DNA of 64,000 nt from Paragonimus westermani. Taxonomy: Eukaryota > Platyhelminthes > Trematoda > Plagiorchiida > Troglotrematidae. The position numbers and the translations under genes are program-made. The stretch spans positions 110,713 to 174,712 of the forward strand of contig QNGE01000909.1 in assembly GCA_008508345.1 (NCBI GenBank), written 5' to 3'. How positions within the stretch are numbered: the first letter of the stretch is position 1; the number at the start of each line of letters is the position of its first letter. The notes beneath the pieces were generated by a model. That model was not told the DNA's origin. It searched no databases and saw only the letters and a list, made by a program, of their open reading frames with translations. Below, one piece after another: positions 51,378 through 63,928 of this stretch.

Positions 51378-51743
51378 TTGCCTGATGAGCACGATATTGT
51401 GTTTGAGCTTTGGATCTGGTTATGCCATCATGCTCGTTGTGGGAATAATTACAATGTGGCTAACACGACCGCCTCACACACACAACGACCGGAATGCAAG
51501 CTCCGGTCCGGACGGGGAGATACACTGCCGATCAGATCTGATAAGAGTGAAATCCTAGTCTGCCGTTTCCATTTCAACTGGGCTAGCCGAACGGCTGATC
51601 TGAGCTCAAAGTTTATTACTAACCGTGGGTGGTGTTCAATTTTGTCAGAGCTATCAGAAGCTGCTGTTCGGGAACGGCGACTTAATAGTTTACTCGGAAA
51701 TGTTCCCATAAACTATACCCAGTGTCACATTTTTACAATATGA
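51378..51743 (+). CDS. Open frame of 121 codons in the right arm, unknown
   Basis: The frame covers the whole right arm and runs 70 bases past it. The same frame is open in the left arm but stops just after it, so the right arm may be the parent copy. Segments such as VFELWIWLCHHARCG, SDKSEILVCRFHFNWASR and NRGWCSILSELSEAAVRERR are protein-like with several Cys and Trp, but I recognise no family. The opposite strand is also open for 86 codons (51449-51709), which weakens the case. It may be an exon or part of an unknown element. No good donor site follows. Confidence 0.25.
   Translation: MPDEHDIVFELWIWLCHHARCGNNYNVANTTASHTQRPECKLRSGRGDTLPIRSDKSEILVCRFHFNWASRTADLSSKFITNRGWCSILSELSEAAVRERRLNSLLGNVPINYTQCHIFTI
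51397..51672 (+). repeat. Perfect inverted repeat, right arm (276 bp)
   Basis: Identical to the reverse complement of 50555-50830. The outer flank (AACGGCGACTTAATAG) and inner flank (GAGCACGATA) differ from those of the left arm, and no target-site duplication was found. Complete identity over 276 bases means a very recent duplication, gene conversion between arms, or an assembly fold-back artefact. Confidence 0.97.
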
Positions 51744-53316
51744 ATTTCATGGTAATATTAGATTTAAATGGTATTCACTCCTCATCCTGGTTATCAACAA
51801 ATGAGCATTTTGTTTCACTTGCTTGGTTATCAATGAGTGGACAGGTGTTAAAATATGTAAACTTAGTTCGTAGAAGACCAAATGCTGTTCCATGTGGGCA
51901 GTCACGACCTGTCAAGGGAATCACTTTTTGAGTTCCAATATGTGCAATTCATGGCCCACAGCCAAACATACTGGAACGGGCTAACAGTTTAGCTTCCCCA
52001 AGATAAACGCAGGTGTTTATCAACATAGGAATATGGTTGGAAAGAATGGATGTTTGTTCCAATCAAACAGCTGAATTTGTTGTTTACCCGCGTTTATTGC
52101 TTTCTGGATGCAGATCCTGATAGCAGCGTTGTTTACATAGATTTCCATTTGCAGTAGCTATGTTTACACAAACAAACTAAAAATTTGATTTTTTCCGGGA
52201 ATATATAAAATGTTCGGTTTTCTCCAGAAATTAGTTGAAGGCCAGTGTGCTCTCACTCTTACAGAGACGGCGAGTGAGAGAATTGGGCAGAGTTGTTTGT
52301 TTTTACTAGTTGTCATCCAACTTGTTACTGTTTTCATTGTCTCTGTAGTTGGACGTGTTTGAATGCACCTGCTCCATTCACGTAGTACAATTATCATACA
52401 TGTTCTGTTACTGCCGCTCGTTGTTGGTTATGGATGGCTCATACAAATGCTCCGACAGGGAATTGTAATACTATCCATATTTTTGTATGAGGAGTGTGCT
52501 TATCGTTACGTCATACACCCCACAGATGGATCGCCACATCTACGTCTACAGTCACACTCATTCGTAGAGAGCAAGTGACGGTGAATTAAGTGAAAATAAG
52601 AGGAAGATATCGACGCAGGTTACAAACCTGTTTTGAGATTCCCGGACCCGACAGTGGATATGGATGAATTATATATATTGCTGAGCACTCAGTACGCCTT
52701 CAACAAGCGAATTGGCACGGCCAGCAGGTCATGTATGCATTAGCTGAGTCGTCCCTTATACTATGGCACTCAGCAACGCCTATGTAACCTATGTTCAACA
52801 AAGTCAGAGCATAGCTGATTTTTGGTTCCTGTTTATAGTAGTGCCGTGAAAATGACGACAAAACGCAATCAATTGTGGTCATCTTTCGAAATAGAAAATA
52901 AAAATGGAGGGTAAAAATGATGGCTTATTGAGTGTGAGTTCGTGAATAAAACTTTTCGAAGTACAAAACCAATTTTTACGTCCATACATTAGCGTCCGAC
53001 TTGAAATAATCATCAGCAGGAAAGAGAGAGCCTCCCAGTGAAACTGGGCTTGAGCATGTTTACTTCCATCTATGCTCTATTTGAGTGCTCTGAGTTTACA
53101 ATGCGTATAAAGCTACAGTTATGAGTCTTAACTAGTGTATGACTTTGACTCAAGTGACCCATAAGTGTATCACTTCTAATGATGATATGCAGAAAGATGG
53201 GACTGAATTAGCTGATAAAGCGCTGTACTTAACGTGGTGCTAGGCTTAATCTCAACATTTCAACTGACTAGTCAACTCCCACCTTGTGTCATCGTAGTAG
53301 AAGAGTCGGAGTACAG
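51744..53316. other. No recognised gene
   Basis: Only frames under 80 codons with no motif seen, and unremarkable AT-rich sequence. Confidence 0.5.
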
Positions 53317-53324
53317 ATGGTCAG

Positions 53325-53403
53325 GCGTCTGAAACGACTGCTTCAGGCGGACAGCGTTCAAGGAATCGTTTGGACCTGTCGCGCTGTTGGAAACCTGTGT
53401 TCC
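53325..53403 (+). CDS. Candidate exon, armadillo-repeat-like
   Basis: Within a 122-codon open frame (53284-53652) the segment RLLQADSVQGIVWTCRAVGN LCS stands out. Its pattern (leucine pair, D-S-V-Q, then W-T-C-R-A-x-G-N-L-C) resembles the helix 2-3 region of armadillo repeats, as in SmgGDS/RAP1GDS1 or ataxin-10 type proteins (CRAxGNLC). A possible acceptor (GGTCAG) precedes it at 53324 and a possible donor (GTAAAC) follows at 53404. The rest of the frame reads like intron. Only about 26 residues support this, so the assignment is speculative and no partner exon was found. Confidence 0.25.
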
Positions 53404-56400
53404 GTAAACGCAGTCTTCTTATTAAATGTTACAGCATATAGTATCCAACTTCCATGTATTTCTGCACGCAACCTGCCAACATCTTCCCTAAATCAATTAC
53501 GCTTGATCCTCTCTCTCAATATAAGAAGTCACGAGTACGTTGAAAGCCGAGTGCGCCTTGACAATCGTAAGTGTATGTCGTGCGACAATTTCAGTGTTGC
53601 TGCACAAAGGATGTCATTTTATGTGCACAATGAACTGACCGTGTCAGTCTGACTGTCAACGATCATGAATGTCACTGATTGGGGACATGTGTTTGGCATT
53701 ACATATGTTTTGAGATGAACACATCATCGGTGACTACTGTAATTATCATGGGCTTGATTACTCGGTATGGTGGGAAAGAATGAATCTGCGTATCTGGACT
53801 ATTCATTCGTTGCTGTTTACATTTCTCAACAAATCTGGTGGTTTTACTTTAGCACCTGCGAAGTGTAAACGGTAGTGTTAAATTCCTGTGACGTATCTTC
53901 TCTTTGTTTTGCCTGGATAGAAAAAGGCATCAGAGTGTTTAAAAGCTGAGTAAACGTTATTTGTAGGTATGCAGTGCATCAGGAAGTATGATGATCAATC
54001 TAAACTTATTCTTCAAAATAGCAGCCCAAAAATTTCGCTCCTGACTGACCGACTGCTTTCGGTTGATCGTCATGGGTTGAATGAAGGAGGGACCAGCGAT
54101 AAACCACACATTTTAGTGTGCTCTTTTAAGAGAAATGTTGCACCTAGCTCGCTAGTGCCACGCACTTCCCACTATTTGTTTGGTTAGAATGCCGTTTGAT
54201 CGGAACAGAGACGGTTTCGAACTTTCATTAGCCAAAGTTAGTCAAAACGAACGGTATGCCCGTGAAGGTACACCGTTCCGTTACCACCGTAAGAATTAAA
54301 ATAACCTCCGCAATTTCATCATTCGAAGAAAAGTTGTCTTTTGATTATCATTATGCCTATAGCTAACGTACCTGTCATCAGGGTTTCCCGAACAAAGGCA
54401 GTCCTCTTTATAAGATCCACTCTAGTAGGATCTCTTAGGACCTTAGATGTATATGCCACTTTTTGAGAAACTTCCAACTCTTACTATTGAACAGATTGAA
54501 TGCACCAGTCTGGTTTCCCTAATACGCTCAGTACAAACCTACCACACTGATTGCAGGATAAGGCACAAATTAACATATTAAAAACTGAAGTATTCACAAA
54601 CAGAGCCTCTGTACTGATGCTCGCATCTGCTCTTCATCACAAACCAAGGGGCACTGACTTAATCTAGCATGCAGTCTCGTAAGACAAGTGTACAGTTGTG
54701 TATAGTTAGCTTGGACCTGAACATCGCCCTCATAAGCTAATGGACTCTAGTGTCAACATGGTCACTAGATTGTGTCAACTTTTGACCCTAGAAACTTGTG
54801 CCAGCTAGACTATGTTTTGCTTGTGATTACATGAATAAAATTAACTTCAGGTGCTTTACTATGTAACTGATTCTTTCTATCATTGCCTGTTCAACGGAAC
54901 AAAGAACGCTGTGTTCGTCAACCCGGTAGAATTCGACTGGTAAACTAACCAATTTAGAGGTCGAAAATTCATTCTTGAGTGTTCACAAACTGTTTACGGT
55001 AGAAGTACGTGTCCATTATTGTTATCGAAAAAGATGTTGAGATACCTTCCCCTAATCAAGAAGGGAAACCTTTAAGACACTTTGCTCGGTTCCTTGGAGT
55101 TGATAGGCTTCGAGTTTTAAGGTTGGACACTGATAAGGGAGGTATAACCTAGGCGCAAATTAGCCGTAAACCACCCAAGCAACGGCCGTGCAAAGAGAAT
55201 AAAATAGATCAATGATTTTATAGATGCTCTACAGAAATTTGCTGTTTTCCAGGAATCTGTTGGAAAATAAACTAGGATGTTTCTTTTGTAACAAGTCATA
55301 AAACACTCAAGCCAAAAGTGTCTAGGGCTTCAACTTTCGGATTCAAAACCTTCCAGAGATCGAACGCTGGAAGGAAAGAAATTTTAGGCTGTTAATCACC
55401 AGAAATCATGAAATACAATTTGCAGAAAGCATTTCTATTAAACGAAAGCAAAAGTTATTCTGAAAGTTAGTAGCACGAGTAGTGAAGATGAAGTTGTCTC
55501 CAAGACTGAATTCTTTCTAACGCTTATTGGACATATCTGTGCTTGTGACAAACTCTGCCTGTGTTTACCGAAATAAAATCAGAAATGTAGCCATACCTGC
55601 GAAGCCTCAGTTCTACCTGACAAGAGCTATAAAAGGAAACCTTCAGAAACAGTCAAGGAATAGAGATTTCCACAAATTAGTTCCTGCTTACACAAGTCTT
55701 TTAACTGTTCATCAAGAGTTATTCGGTTCAAGTCGATTGTGGCTGTCTTCCTAATAAGCCTCTGCTTCCACGTGAAGATTGCTATCCGCATTATTCAAGG
55801 CTACTACTGTATACGAAAATAATGAATGGTGCCAAAAACAGCAAACATCCTACTTCCTAATTTACTGTCCAGCGACTTCGAAAGATGGGCAGTGAAATGT
55901 TAGTATTTATGAACCACATTTTTCATGGCAATCATTCCAAGACAGCACACATTTCAAAGCTGTTTAAAGTAACCACAAGAGCAACAGTATTCTTTCGACC
56001 GATCATACCATGATTCAGAAAAATTCAGTCGGTCTACATGTAGATCAATACAATAACCTTTCAATCTTTTTGCCACGGACTGGAAGATAGGCGAAAAAAT
56101 TCATTTTCTTTTTTGCTATACCATTCTGTAGCACATCTGGATTTTATTTCGTCTGGTCAAAATGGGGTATATGAGTGTGAACCAGCCGAATTTCCTATCG
56201 GAAACAATTCATCCATAAACGACCAAACGTCATTCAAATAACCAACTAATGGAGATTGTGAGATTGCTTTCAGTTGCAAGCCAACATTGAGACTGCTACC
56301 GGCTGTGTTTGTGTGTTTGTAAGTAGTGTTATGTGAAACGTCACGAGGATAAAAACAATCAGACTGGGATTGGGTTTACGTTGTCAGCAGTCAGACCGTC

Positions 56401-59189
56401 AGTAGACAGGTATGTTCGGGATGTTTATCAGTATGATCGTATGATTTCATTGCACTTCACAGTCCTATCTGTTTTCGTCTTTTTGGTGACCATAGTGGCA
56501 TCTTTAAAGGAATTGCTGCTAGCATCGATAGCCTTTATACTGCAGTAGAAATAACCGGATGGTGAAACGAACAGCCAAATTCGCTGCTAAAAATGTGAAA
56601 ATTGAGAGGGAAGTCATTTATGAGTTATATCCAATCAACCTGATATTACTGTGTTCGGATGGGATGAAAATGCGCTAGACCTGCAATGTTTACGTCGCCT
56701 GTTAGTATCCTGTTTTTGCTGTCCCGTCTACCCGATAAGTCCACTCATGGACAGGAGTGAATTTTATGTAACTAATCGAATGAAAGAACAATGAACTGCA
56801 AGACGGTTTTTTTCTTTAAGGGTAAATTTGCGAAGTGACAGCGGAAAACTTTAATCAGATAACATCTTCATTCCTGGATTTTGTGTGGGTAAAGTAGTCG
56901 TCGGTGTTATCATGTGATCACCTTCACTGTGACTCTGCATTATCGCTGGCGCCTCCTCACCAAACTTTAAGTGGAGATAGCTTGAATCAAGACAGACTTT
57001 TGAGTTATGAGCTGATGCTTCAATTTACTCAAGTGGCAAGCCGATAGATGCCGTCTGATACCGTCTAACCAAGATACATTAAGTCACCCATCAACGACTC
57101 CTTTACCGGATGGACTACTACTCGTCTTGTTGCCGGATTCGGTTGGCTACGACCAAATGAACAGAAATCATTAGCTAGATGCCCAGTGGAGATGCGAACG
57201 TTGGGAGTTCTAACTCACGTTCGACAACTGTGACTACCGGTTTAATTCAAAGGAAGAAGATGATTTCAATGCGGTGTAGGCGCGTAAATGTACACCGAGA
57301 TCTTGCGACCATTGTTTCTATAAGCAGGCACCCACAGGTGCAACGATAACATTCTTAGCTCGTGTGTACAATTTCACCAGCAGTTGTTGCGATGACCGAG
57401 GTTTGCACCATAAGCACCCGAATAAACCAAACCATTTCAAGTTGAAAATAATGGACACAAAATCAAAGATGAAATCCTTCAACAGTGCATTTTATCGTCT
57501 TTCTGTAGAATGTTGGGACATTTGAGGAAATAGTCCTTGGCAAATAGGAAAAACAATTCTACTAACAAGGCCTAAATCAATTAATCGTTTGATTTTAACA
57601 AAAGAAAACGATAATACGTGAAATCATGCGTTCTGTACGGTTCAGGAAGTAGGGAGATGTTGGACAGCGAGCGAGAAGGTCTTTGGAGGAGAAAGAAGAA
57701 AGACGTCGCGGGGACGGTAATAGGTAATTCTGTTGAAAACCAGCGGTGAAGAAGCCAACATTCACGCCTCCTTAACCCTGATAAGGTGGACAACTTCCGT
57801 CTCATAGGTGGGCCGAAAGTAAGAGAAAAAGTTACGCCTATTCAGCTTCCAGCATGCCAATCCATGTCCACCAGAAAACAATAGGTGGTGTCAGTAGATC
57901 AAATTACGCGGGTAAATTGAAATTTCTTCAACAAAAGTGTGGCTTCCTAACGAGCAAACATAGGTTTGCACGGGTAGAAGTGCCAACTTCCGTTGGGCTG
58001 TCTAAGTTCACATAGATTCGTTACCCGTCGCTGAGGCTGTAGTCAATAACAATAGCTGATGTGCAGCTTACACTCTTATCACCCGTTAAACCGTAAACAG
58101 TTCAACAAACTAAGACTCAGCAAACCATTCTGCACATTTAGGCAGTTTTTTCGCTGGGAAGTTGAATAGGAAGAAACCAGTGCATCTAAAATCGACTGCC
58201 CTGTCAAGTCGCGTAAGTGTTAACCCCTCAAGTCTAATGGTTGTTCGAGCTACGCTTAATCAACTTGCAACGTCTGTCGATAGGATGGATCTAGATTAAT
58301 CGCGTGTGTAATACAGCGAGCATTTATAAACTCTGAACCCGCCGAGCAACCGTTCCGGATCCAGAAGGAGGACGGTTGTGAAAGCGGGTTTCTTACTAAT
58401 AAGGTACTAAGGTATAAGAAACTTATTATGCACCAAATAGGAGAAAATAACAAACTTTGACGTCGAATTCAACAAATTAACAGGTTCCGAGGTTAACGGT
58501 CCACCTGAATATGACCAAACGCAACTGTCGCATAATGTCGAAGCGACCAAGCGCAAATGAACCCAGGGTACACATAATCAAATGTTTAACAGTACAAAGT
58601 AAAAAAAAACAACTACGCGAGAACAAATTTGCACAAGCAAACAGTATCAAAATGTATCAATACATCAAGATTAACGTTCGTGGGAGAAGTGATGTTTCAG
58701 GCGCAATTCGAATGGTCCTCTTAATCTTCACAGGTGAAGCTCGTGACCTTCACCAAGAAGATTTCGAACGTAAGAAGAAAAAGGAACAATTAGAAGGAAA
58801 TAACTAAAGACGGGTATCATGGCCACTGACTTTCCATAAAACACAGCAGTCGTCAAACACTTGACGCACGTAGCTAAGTTAACATAGGTGTGTTAAGAAG
58901 CGGAGTAGTTGCTTCACATAAGTACCCTGTACAAATAGTCCGCTGCAAAATACTCCCATCTTACTTCGATCAATTAAGATGTAATAAGGACGTTATATTA
59001 AACAATTTATTTCGTATTCTTTTAACCACTGACACTATTTAAGCCATCTGATTGGAACACTCAAAGGACAGCTTACGATGTGAGTTTATTAGGCTTACTC
59101 ATCAGTCGTGAACATGTGACTAGCATGACTATAAAACAATAAGGCTTAAACAAAGCAGTCAAAGGTACAAACCGGGACGGGTCCTGAGC
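53404..59189. other. No recognised gene
   Basis: Frames are short. The longest is 58511-58807 (+, 98 codons, very Lys/Arg-rich, with no motif). The segment 55527-55754 was examined as a possible Penelope fragment and not accepted. No tandem array or long inverted repeat stood out. Confidence 0.5.
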
Positions 59190-59711
59190 GTTGTTTACAG
59201 TTAAACCCACGGCAATCAAAGTCTTCTAGTAACGGTCGAATATGGAAGAGAGAATAACTTGCTCTTCTTGGACATTCTGATCAGGCACCTTTCAGATGAA
59301 CCCGCTGAACGTTCAGCGTACCATAAACCAAAATGGATGGGACAGCGTACGAATTTTGTGAGTTTTGCTCCTGATGCATATAAACGGTCACTAGTAATTA
59401 CACTGTTTTACACCGCGTCAAGAGTGTGCTCCCAGGGTAGACTACAGGCTGAGCAAACAGTATTGCATGAAGTGCATCGTATTAACAACTTCTACAAACA
59501 TTTAATCCGGAAATGGCGCAAACCTACCCCCGTGCAAAATACATTCGTGAAAGCACCTAGAAAAACCGCCTACATTGAGCTACTTCTGAAAAGTGACAGT
59601 TCGATGAACGTCTCTCGAAAGATGTTCTGTGCCACGTTGAACTGTGCGTACAATGCAGCAAAGTTTGTCTTGCTCTCACAAGTCCCCCAGTTTGCCTGTA
59701 CTCCGAGTTAA
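59190..59711 (+). pseudogene. Penelope-like reverse transcriptase C-terminal fragment (PLE 3)
   Basis: Open from just after a stop at 59187-59189. The order is TVEYGRENNLLFLDILIRH (family: FTxExExNxLPFLDVLIxR), AYHKPKWMGQRTNFVSFAPD (VYRKPTxTGxYLxFxSxxP), YKRSLVITLFYTASRVCS (K..L...L..RA..ICS) and LIRKWRKP, then APRKTAYIELLLKSDSSMNV (linker before the endonuclease). This is the end of the palm and the thumb of a Penelope-like RT. It carries Tyr-His-Lys-Pro where the family has Tyr-Arg-Lys-Pro. The catalytic YxDD half is absent upstream, so it is 5'-truncated as is usual for retroposed copies. It ends in TAA at 59711, and the endonuclease continues in another frame. The minus-strand frame at 59557-59859 is a shadow. 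Confidence 0.85.
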
Positions 59712-59742
59712 AATAAAGAGCCCTGTATATCCTGCCATTCAT

Positions 59743-60008
59743 TGTATCTATCAGTTTTCCTGCAGTTGTAAAAATACTCACACCGGTGGAACAGAAAGAA
59801 AGCTCTAAATCAGGGTAAAGGCATATATTCCAAAGTCGTTGAGAGCTGCATTTACTCACCCGCTATTGAGTACCACACAGCAGGAACGAAACTTCGCGTC
59901 ATCCGTGACAAGGCGCTTGTCGAACACAGGTCACAGCGTCTACACTGTATTTTCGTTTATGATCCTGCTGAAGGGTCACAAATTATCTAGTACACTGATG
60001 CCTTGCTG
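59743..60008 (+). pseudogene. GIY-YIG endonuclease domain of PLE 3, frameshifted
   Basis: In a different frame from the RT piece: CIYQFSCSCKNTHTGGTERK (family: xIYxFxCSCxxxYIGRTxR), a stop at 59806-59808, then IRVKAYIPKSL (LxxRxxEHIPxxL), and SSVTRRLSNTGHSV, FSFMILLKG (SAIxxHLxxTGHxV, FxIL), ending TGA at 60006-60008. The YIG motif has decayed to HTG and the following Arg to Gly, so the domain would be inactive even without the stop. The CSC pair and the order of motifs identify it. Together with 59190-59711 this is one element of about 820 bases. Confidence 0.8.
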
Positions 60009-61645
60009 ACCAGTCGTTGGTAGCATATTCTATCCGCACAAGATTTAACTGATCATAAACTTTTGCTTGCCATGGGTTTAACCGTGAGTATCGCTCGCGA
60101 TCAATTCTGATTGGTACTTTTAACTGATTGACTTATATCTTGTGGTTTCGTTTCCTGTAGTCACAAGTCTAACACTGACAAGAGTGCACAAAAAGGTAGT
60201 TTGTATCTAGTTACGCAGTGTGTCATTCGAAAAATATTCACAGGTCTGGTCTAACCAACAAGCTATTTTGTTTCACTAGTGAATGCGCAATCCATCCGCA
60301 GTTGTTTTCAATGCGCAGTTGAGTCCAATCACCCATCTGTACTGAGTTCTCGTTAAAAGTCTGACAAACATTTAGTAGAGCAGTATTTAATGACTTTTGC
60401 CGTTAACTACATGCCGTTTGCGGTTGACGTCTCTACTTCACACTATCCTCGTGTTTTTTCACGATGGCTGATGGTAACTTTGGTGATCTATTACTTTTAC
60501 TGGTCGACCTTAGTTTGTTTCACGAGCACTTGTAAACAGTCCAAATTAAATGCATGTTGTCGCAGAGTCGAATCAAGTCAAGTTAATATCCCACACACTT
60601 CAGGAATACAGTATTCAGCAATAAAGAAGGCAGGTCTTCAGCACAAAAAGTGTTTTTGAAAACGGTTAGTTGTTCAATTTTGCTGCCAACCGGTCGCAAA
60701 ATTGTCAGAATTAGTAGGATACATCTTTTTGACAGTTGATAACGACGAAATTGTTTGCGAGAATGCGAGTACGTATGGAAATGTAGATGAAGTTAGTTGA
60801 AAATTTTTCATGCGTTTATAAAAATCGGAACAACATGACTGCTGGAATTGGAAAATGTCAGTGACAAGCAAACTACGCGTTTTTTGTTGCAATACTTGTT
60901 GCATTTAATAAGGTACGGCCGAGAGAAGTGAATAATATGGAAACTAAATTCAAGGGCGCCGGAACGAGTATAAAATATGATGGTTTCAGTAAACAGGCTG
61001 AAAAACAGAGCAACCAACGTTGGAATCTGTGTGCAATCGCCAAACGGAGTTAGGAAATATTCTGAGCGTAAACCATCAATCCTCAGTCTTACTGGTTCAA
61101 TATAGACATTGTTTACTTGAGGACACGAGCCAATAATAAAAACTGAATGCACAACAGACCGGGACCTACGGGGTGTTTTATTTTTCAACTGTACTATAGG
61201 ACAATCACTCCAAAGCTGTTTGCAGTGTGCTCATTTGGAAGGAACAGTTAAAACAACACCATATTTGAACCCGCTTAGCAAAAAGAAGTGTAGTGTAGAA
61301 CAGCTGAACAGTTCCAAGAGATTGTACCACGGAGCAAGCGAACAAGCTGCCTCTGATTTTGAGACACCAAGAGCGACGACAATTGCAAACTTAAATACAA
61401 ATTAGTCAGTTGGAACGGCTACTGGGCTCCATTGAAGAGAAGAACGGTGAATGAGCTGTATAATTAAAATTGTGTGAATTTCTGACCATTATAAAGTTTG
61501 TTTGTAAAACCAAGCTTTTAGAATGGTCATGTTAGAAAAGTTATTCATCTGATGTGATTCTGAGAGGCGGCTGGATGTAGGTCTTCTAGGATAGAAAAGC
61601 TGTCTAACTATAAATGCAGTTGATAACAGTGTCATCGTTTCAAAT
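60009..61645. other. No recognised gene
   Basis: The first part may contain the 3' untranslated tail of PLE 3, but no terminal repeat was found. The minus-strand frame 60808-61188 (126 codons) has no recognisable motif and is within chance expectation. Confidence 0.5.
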
Positions 61646-61876
61646 GTGAAGGCGGTTTGTCTTGTTTCGCTATCTGAAGAAGAAAAATCGAATGGACAGA
61701 GCAGACTAAATTATCAGCGGTGGTTTGAGGCTGACAGTAATGGATTGTTTTTTACCCGTAAAATCATCGTAGGAGACCAAACATGGTTTGATACCTTTTC
61801 TCAAAACGTTAAAAGTCATCTTATCAGGCATGCGTTGGTTGGCAGTTGGATATGCACCTCATCGGTTTTAGTCTGA
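61646..61876 (+). pseudogene. Mariner-like transposase fragment
   Basis: The 76-codon frame reads SEEEKSNGQSRLNYQRWFEA, then FFTRKIIVGDQTWFDTFSQN and KSHLIRHA. This matches the mariner block LTxEDKxxRxxxxxxLLxR...FLxRIVTGDExWxxxxxPExKxQSxxWxH around the first catalytic Asp (VTGDE). Here the Asp is kept and the following Glu is Gln. Mariner transposases cut and paste by a DD34D mechanism. The second and third Asp regions and the terminal inverted repeats were not found, so this is a small dead piece. Identification rests on about 40 aligned residues without gaps. Confidence 0.6.
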
Positions 61877-63657
61877 TGCCAACAGATGACATAGATTGTC
61901 ACTTTGACCGGTGTGCCGTGCAACATCAGTAGATCCTGAGAAGTATCGACCGGATATTCGGTGGAATTCGAGAGAAATCAAAGACAGCAAATCAAGTTTT
62001 ATCGGAATTAAGCCTCATGACTTTTATGTATAGCTGTACACTTTCGGTTATCCTGCACAAGATCATCAGAGTATTTACCGAGATTTTTGTGAGTACATCA
62101 TAAACATCAACATAAGGCTTTTGTGCTTTGTTTAGCATTTTTTACACTATTGCACGGATTTTACAATCATGTCGTATGCTACGCGACTGATATGAACGTG
62201 AAAAATCGGTTTGTCACAAAACAGTTGTTCTTTATACTGTTTTCAAATGAACTGACGGTACAAATATCCTGCTGTTGTTCACGAGGATAAGTGTTTATAT
62301 ACACGGTCCGCCACACAGTTTAGTTACCTTCTCTTGAGGTCCTTTGTAGAGGTACTCGCTGTTTTTTGCTGGTACCTATTGAATACAGTCTGATTGTCAA
62401 CCGAGTCTTTCCGCTCTCAATTCGGCCGCGCATCTCTCCTGGCTGTTGTTAGCATTTATTTCATTTGCCTGAAATACTTTCTTGGTTTAAACGAGCACCA
62501 TGAATGAACTGTGTTGTTCATTCTTATTGATGTAAAGCGGTCACAGTTATCGTTCACCTTGCACTTTTGTGCTACAGGGTGCGTTCACCTTTTTCTGTCC
62601 CAGCAATAGAAAGTGTACAAAGTTGTGTCAGTCATTCGTGTAAATGATACACAAAGTGACTGACACCTGCATAGGTCTGTATATGTTTATAAGCATGTAT
62701 GCCCTATGTATACCCACCCCGCGTTATTCAGACCAGAAAATCTTTAAAAGACAGACAGAAGCACATTCATATGCATCAGGGTTCATCAAGAAAGCGCTCT
62801 TTCTCCCTTTCTTTCATTGTCTGTCCGTATTATACTGCAAGTAGAGGACCAGGCCGGCCAAAGTAAACGAGTTTTTCATATTGCACATGGGTTTCTTTCC
62901 CGTGGACGTTTGGTAAAACAGAGCACTTACATGACCAATCCTCATCACCTATGAATTTCTTATGAACCCTGTTTGAGGTGCCCCCAATAACATTGTGTTC
63001 AACTGGGTGTTTTAGATTAATTTCGTTTGAAAACAAAGCACAAACAGTCAACAGGCAACAGCAGAATATAACTTGCAACCATACGCAGGTATTTTCTTCG
63101 GACTCGATGAACTTAATCCAGTTTGACTTGAAGCTACTGAACGTGCTACATTGGTTTGACGACAATCATATGGGTTAGCGGGGTCGCGCTTCCTATATTT
63201 TTGATCGATATAATCTTCATACCATAGAATTACCTGTCATGCGGTTATCACTGGTCACAGTGTGATTGTGGGTAGCTGTCCGTGGTAGGCGCCTATTACT
63301 ACGGATAATGTGTGCACGAAATTAGGGAGCACATTTATGAAATATATCAAGTTCGATCTAGAAAGATAAAGCCCCTTTCTCGAGAGATCGTGCAATAGAT
63401 TTGATTAGAAGGTGTTTATTTAATTTGTCATTCCAAGCTTAGAAAAAGTTCGCATTTTCCATGGCATCACCGCTATGGCCTTTAATTTAGGTGATGGATG
63501 CAACAAGAGTGTATCTCATGAAAGTAACCGTTAGACATACAGACGTCCATAATAAGGCTGTTTTGGGGCAAGACTGAAGTAATGAAATGAAGTATAAAAT
63601 TTTCACGTAATCTTGGAGCCACAGACCACTGATGAGTTGTCAGAGTTAAACTTGCAC

Positions 63658-63678
63658 TCATCATCATCATCATCATCA
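63658..63678. repeat. (TCA)7 microsatellite
   Basis: Seven perfect TCA units. It produces a Met run in the minus-strand frame there, which is not a gene. Confidence 0.95.
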
Positions 63679-63911
63679 AAACAGCCATGAGCCTGACCAA
63701 AAGGTACTGTGGCTCGGGCCGCCGTTCACCTCAACAGTGACGTGGAATATCCTATAAGGAAAGAGTACTACGAAGGACAACAAAGATGAAAGAAGACTAA
63801 ATGGAAGAACTAGAAATGGTATGGATACAGGTACGCCATTGACTGCGACACACCGCCATCTCGGATAGCGTCTCTAACCAGCGGTTTGAGTGATCACGAG
63901 GACCCCATCCA

Positions 63912-63928
63912 GGCAGGCGATGCCTGCC
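63912..63928. repeat. GC-rich 7-bp hairpin
   Basis: GGCAGGC, loop GAT, GCCTGCC. It lies in the GC-richer patch at the end of the window and has no T-run after it, so it is unlikely to be a terminator. Confidence 0.8.

Noticed and set aside
55527..55754. Possible further Penelope-like piece (LDISVLV... VYRNK)
   Set aside because: Only two short resemblances, no thumb motifs in order and no endonuclease downstream.
58511..58807. Lys-rich 98-codon frame
   Set aside because: Purine-rich strand bias alone can produce such a frame; no motif and no splice signals.
60808..61188. 126-codon minus-strand frame
   Set aside because: No recognisable motif and AT-rich hydrophobic composition typical of chance frames.
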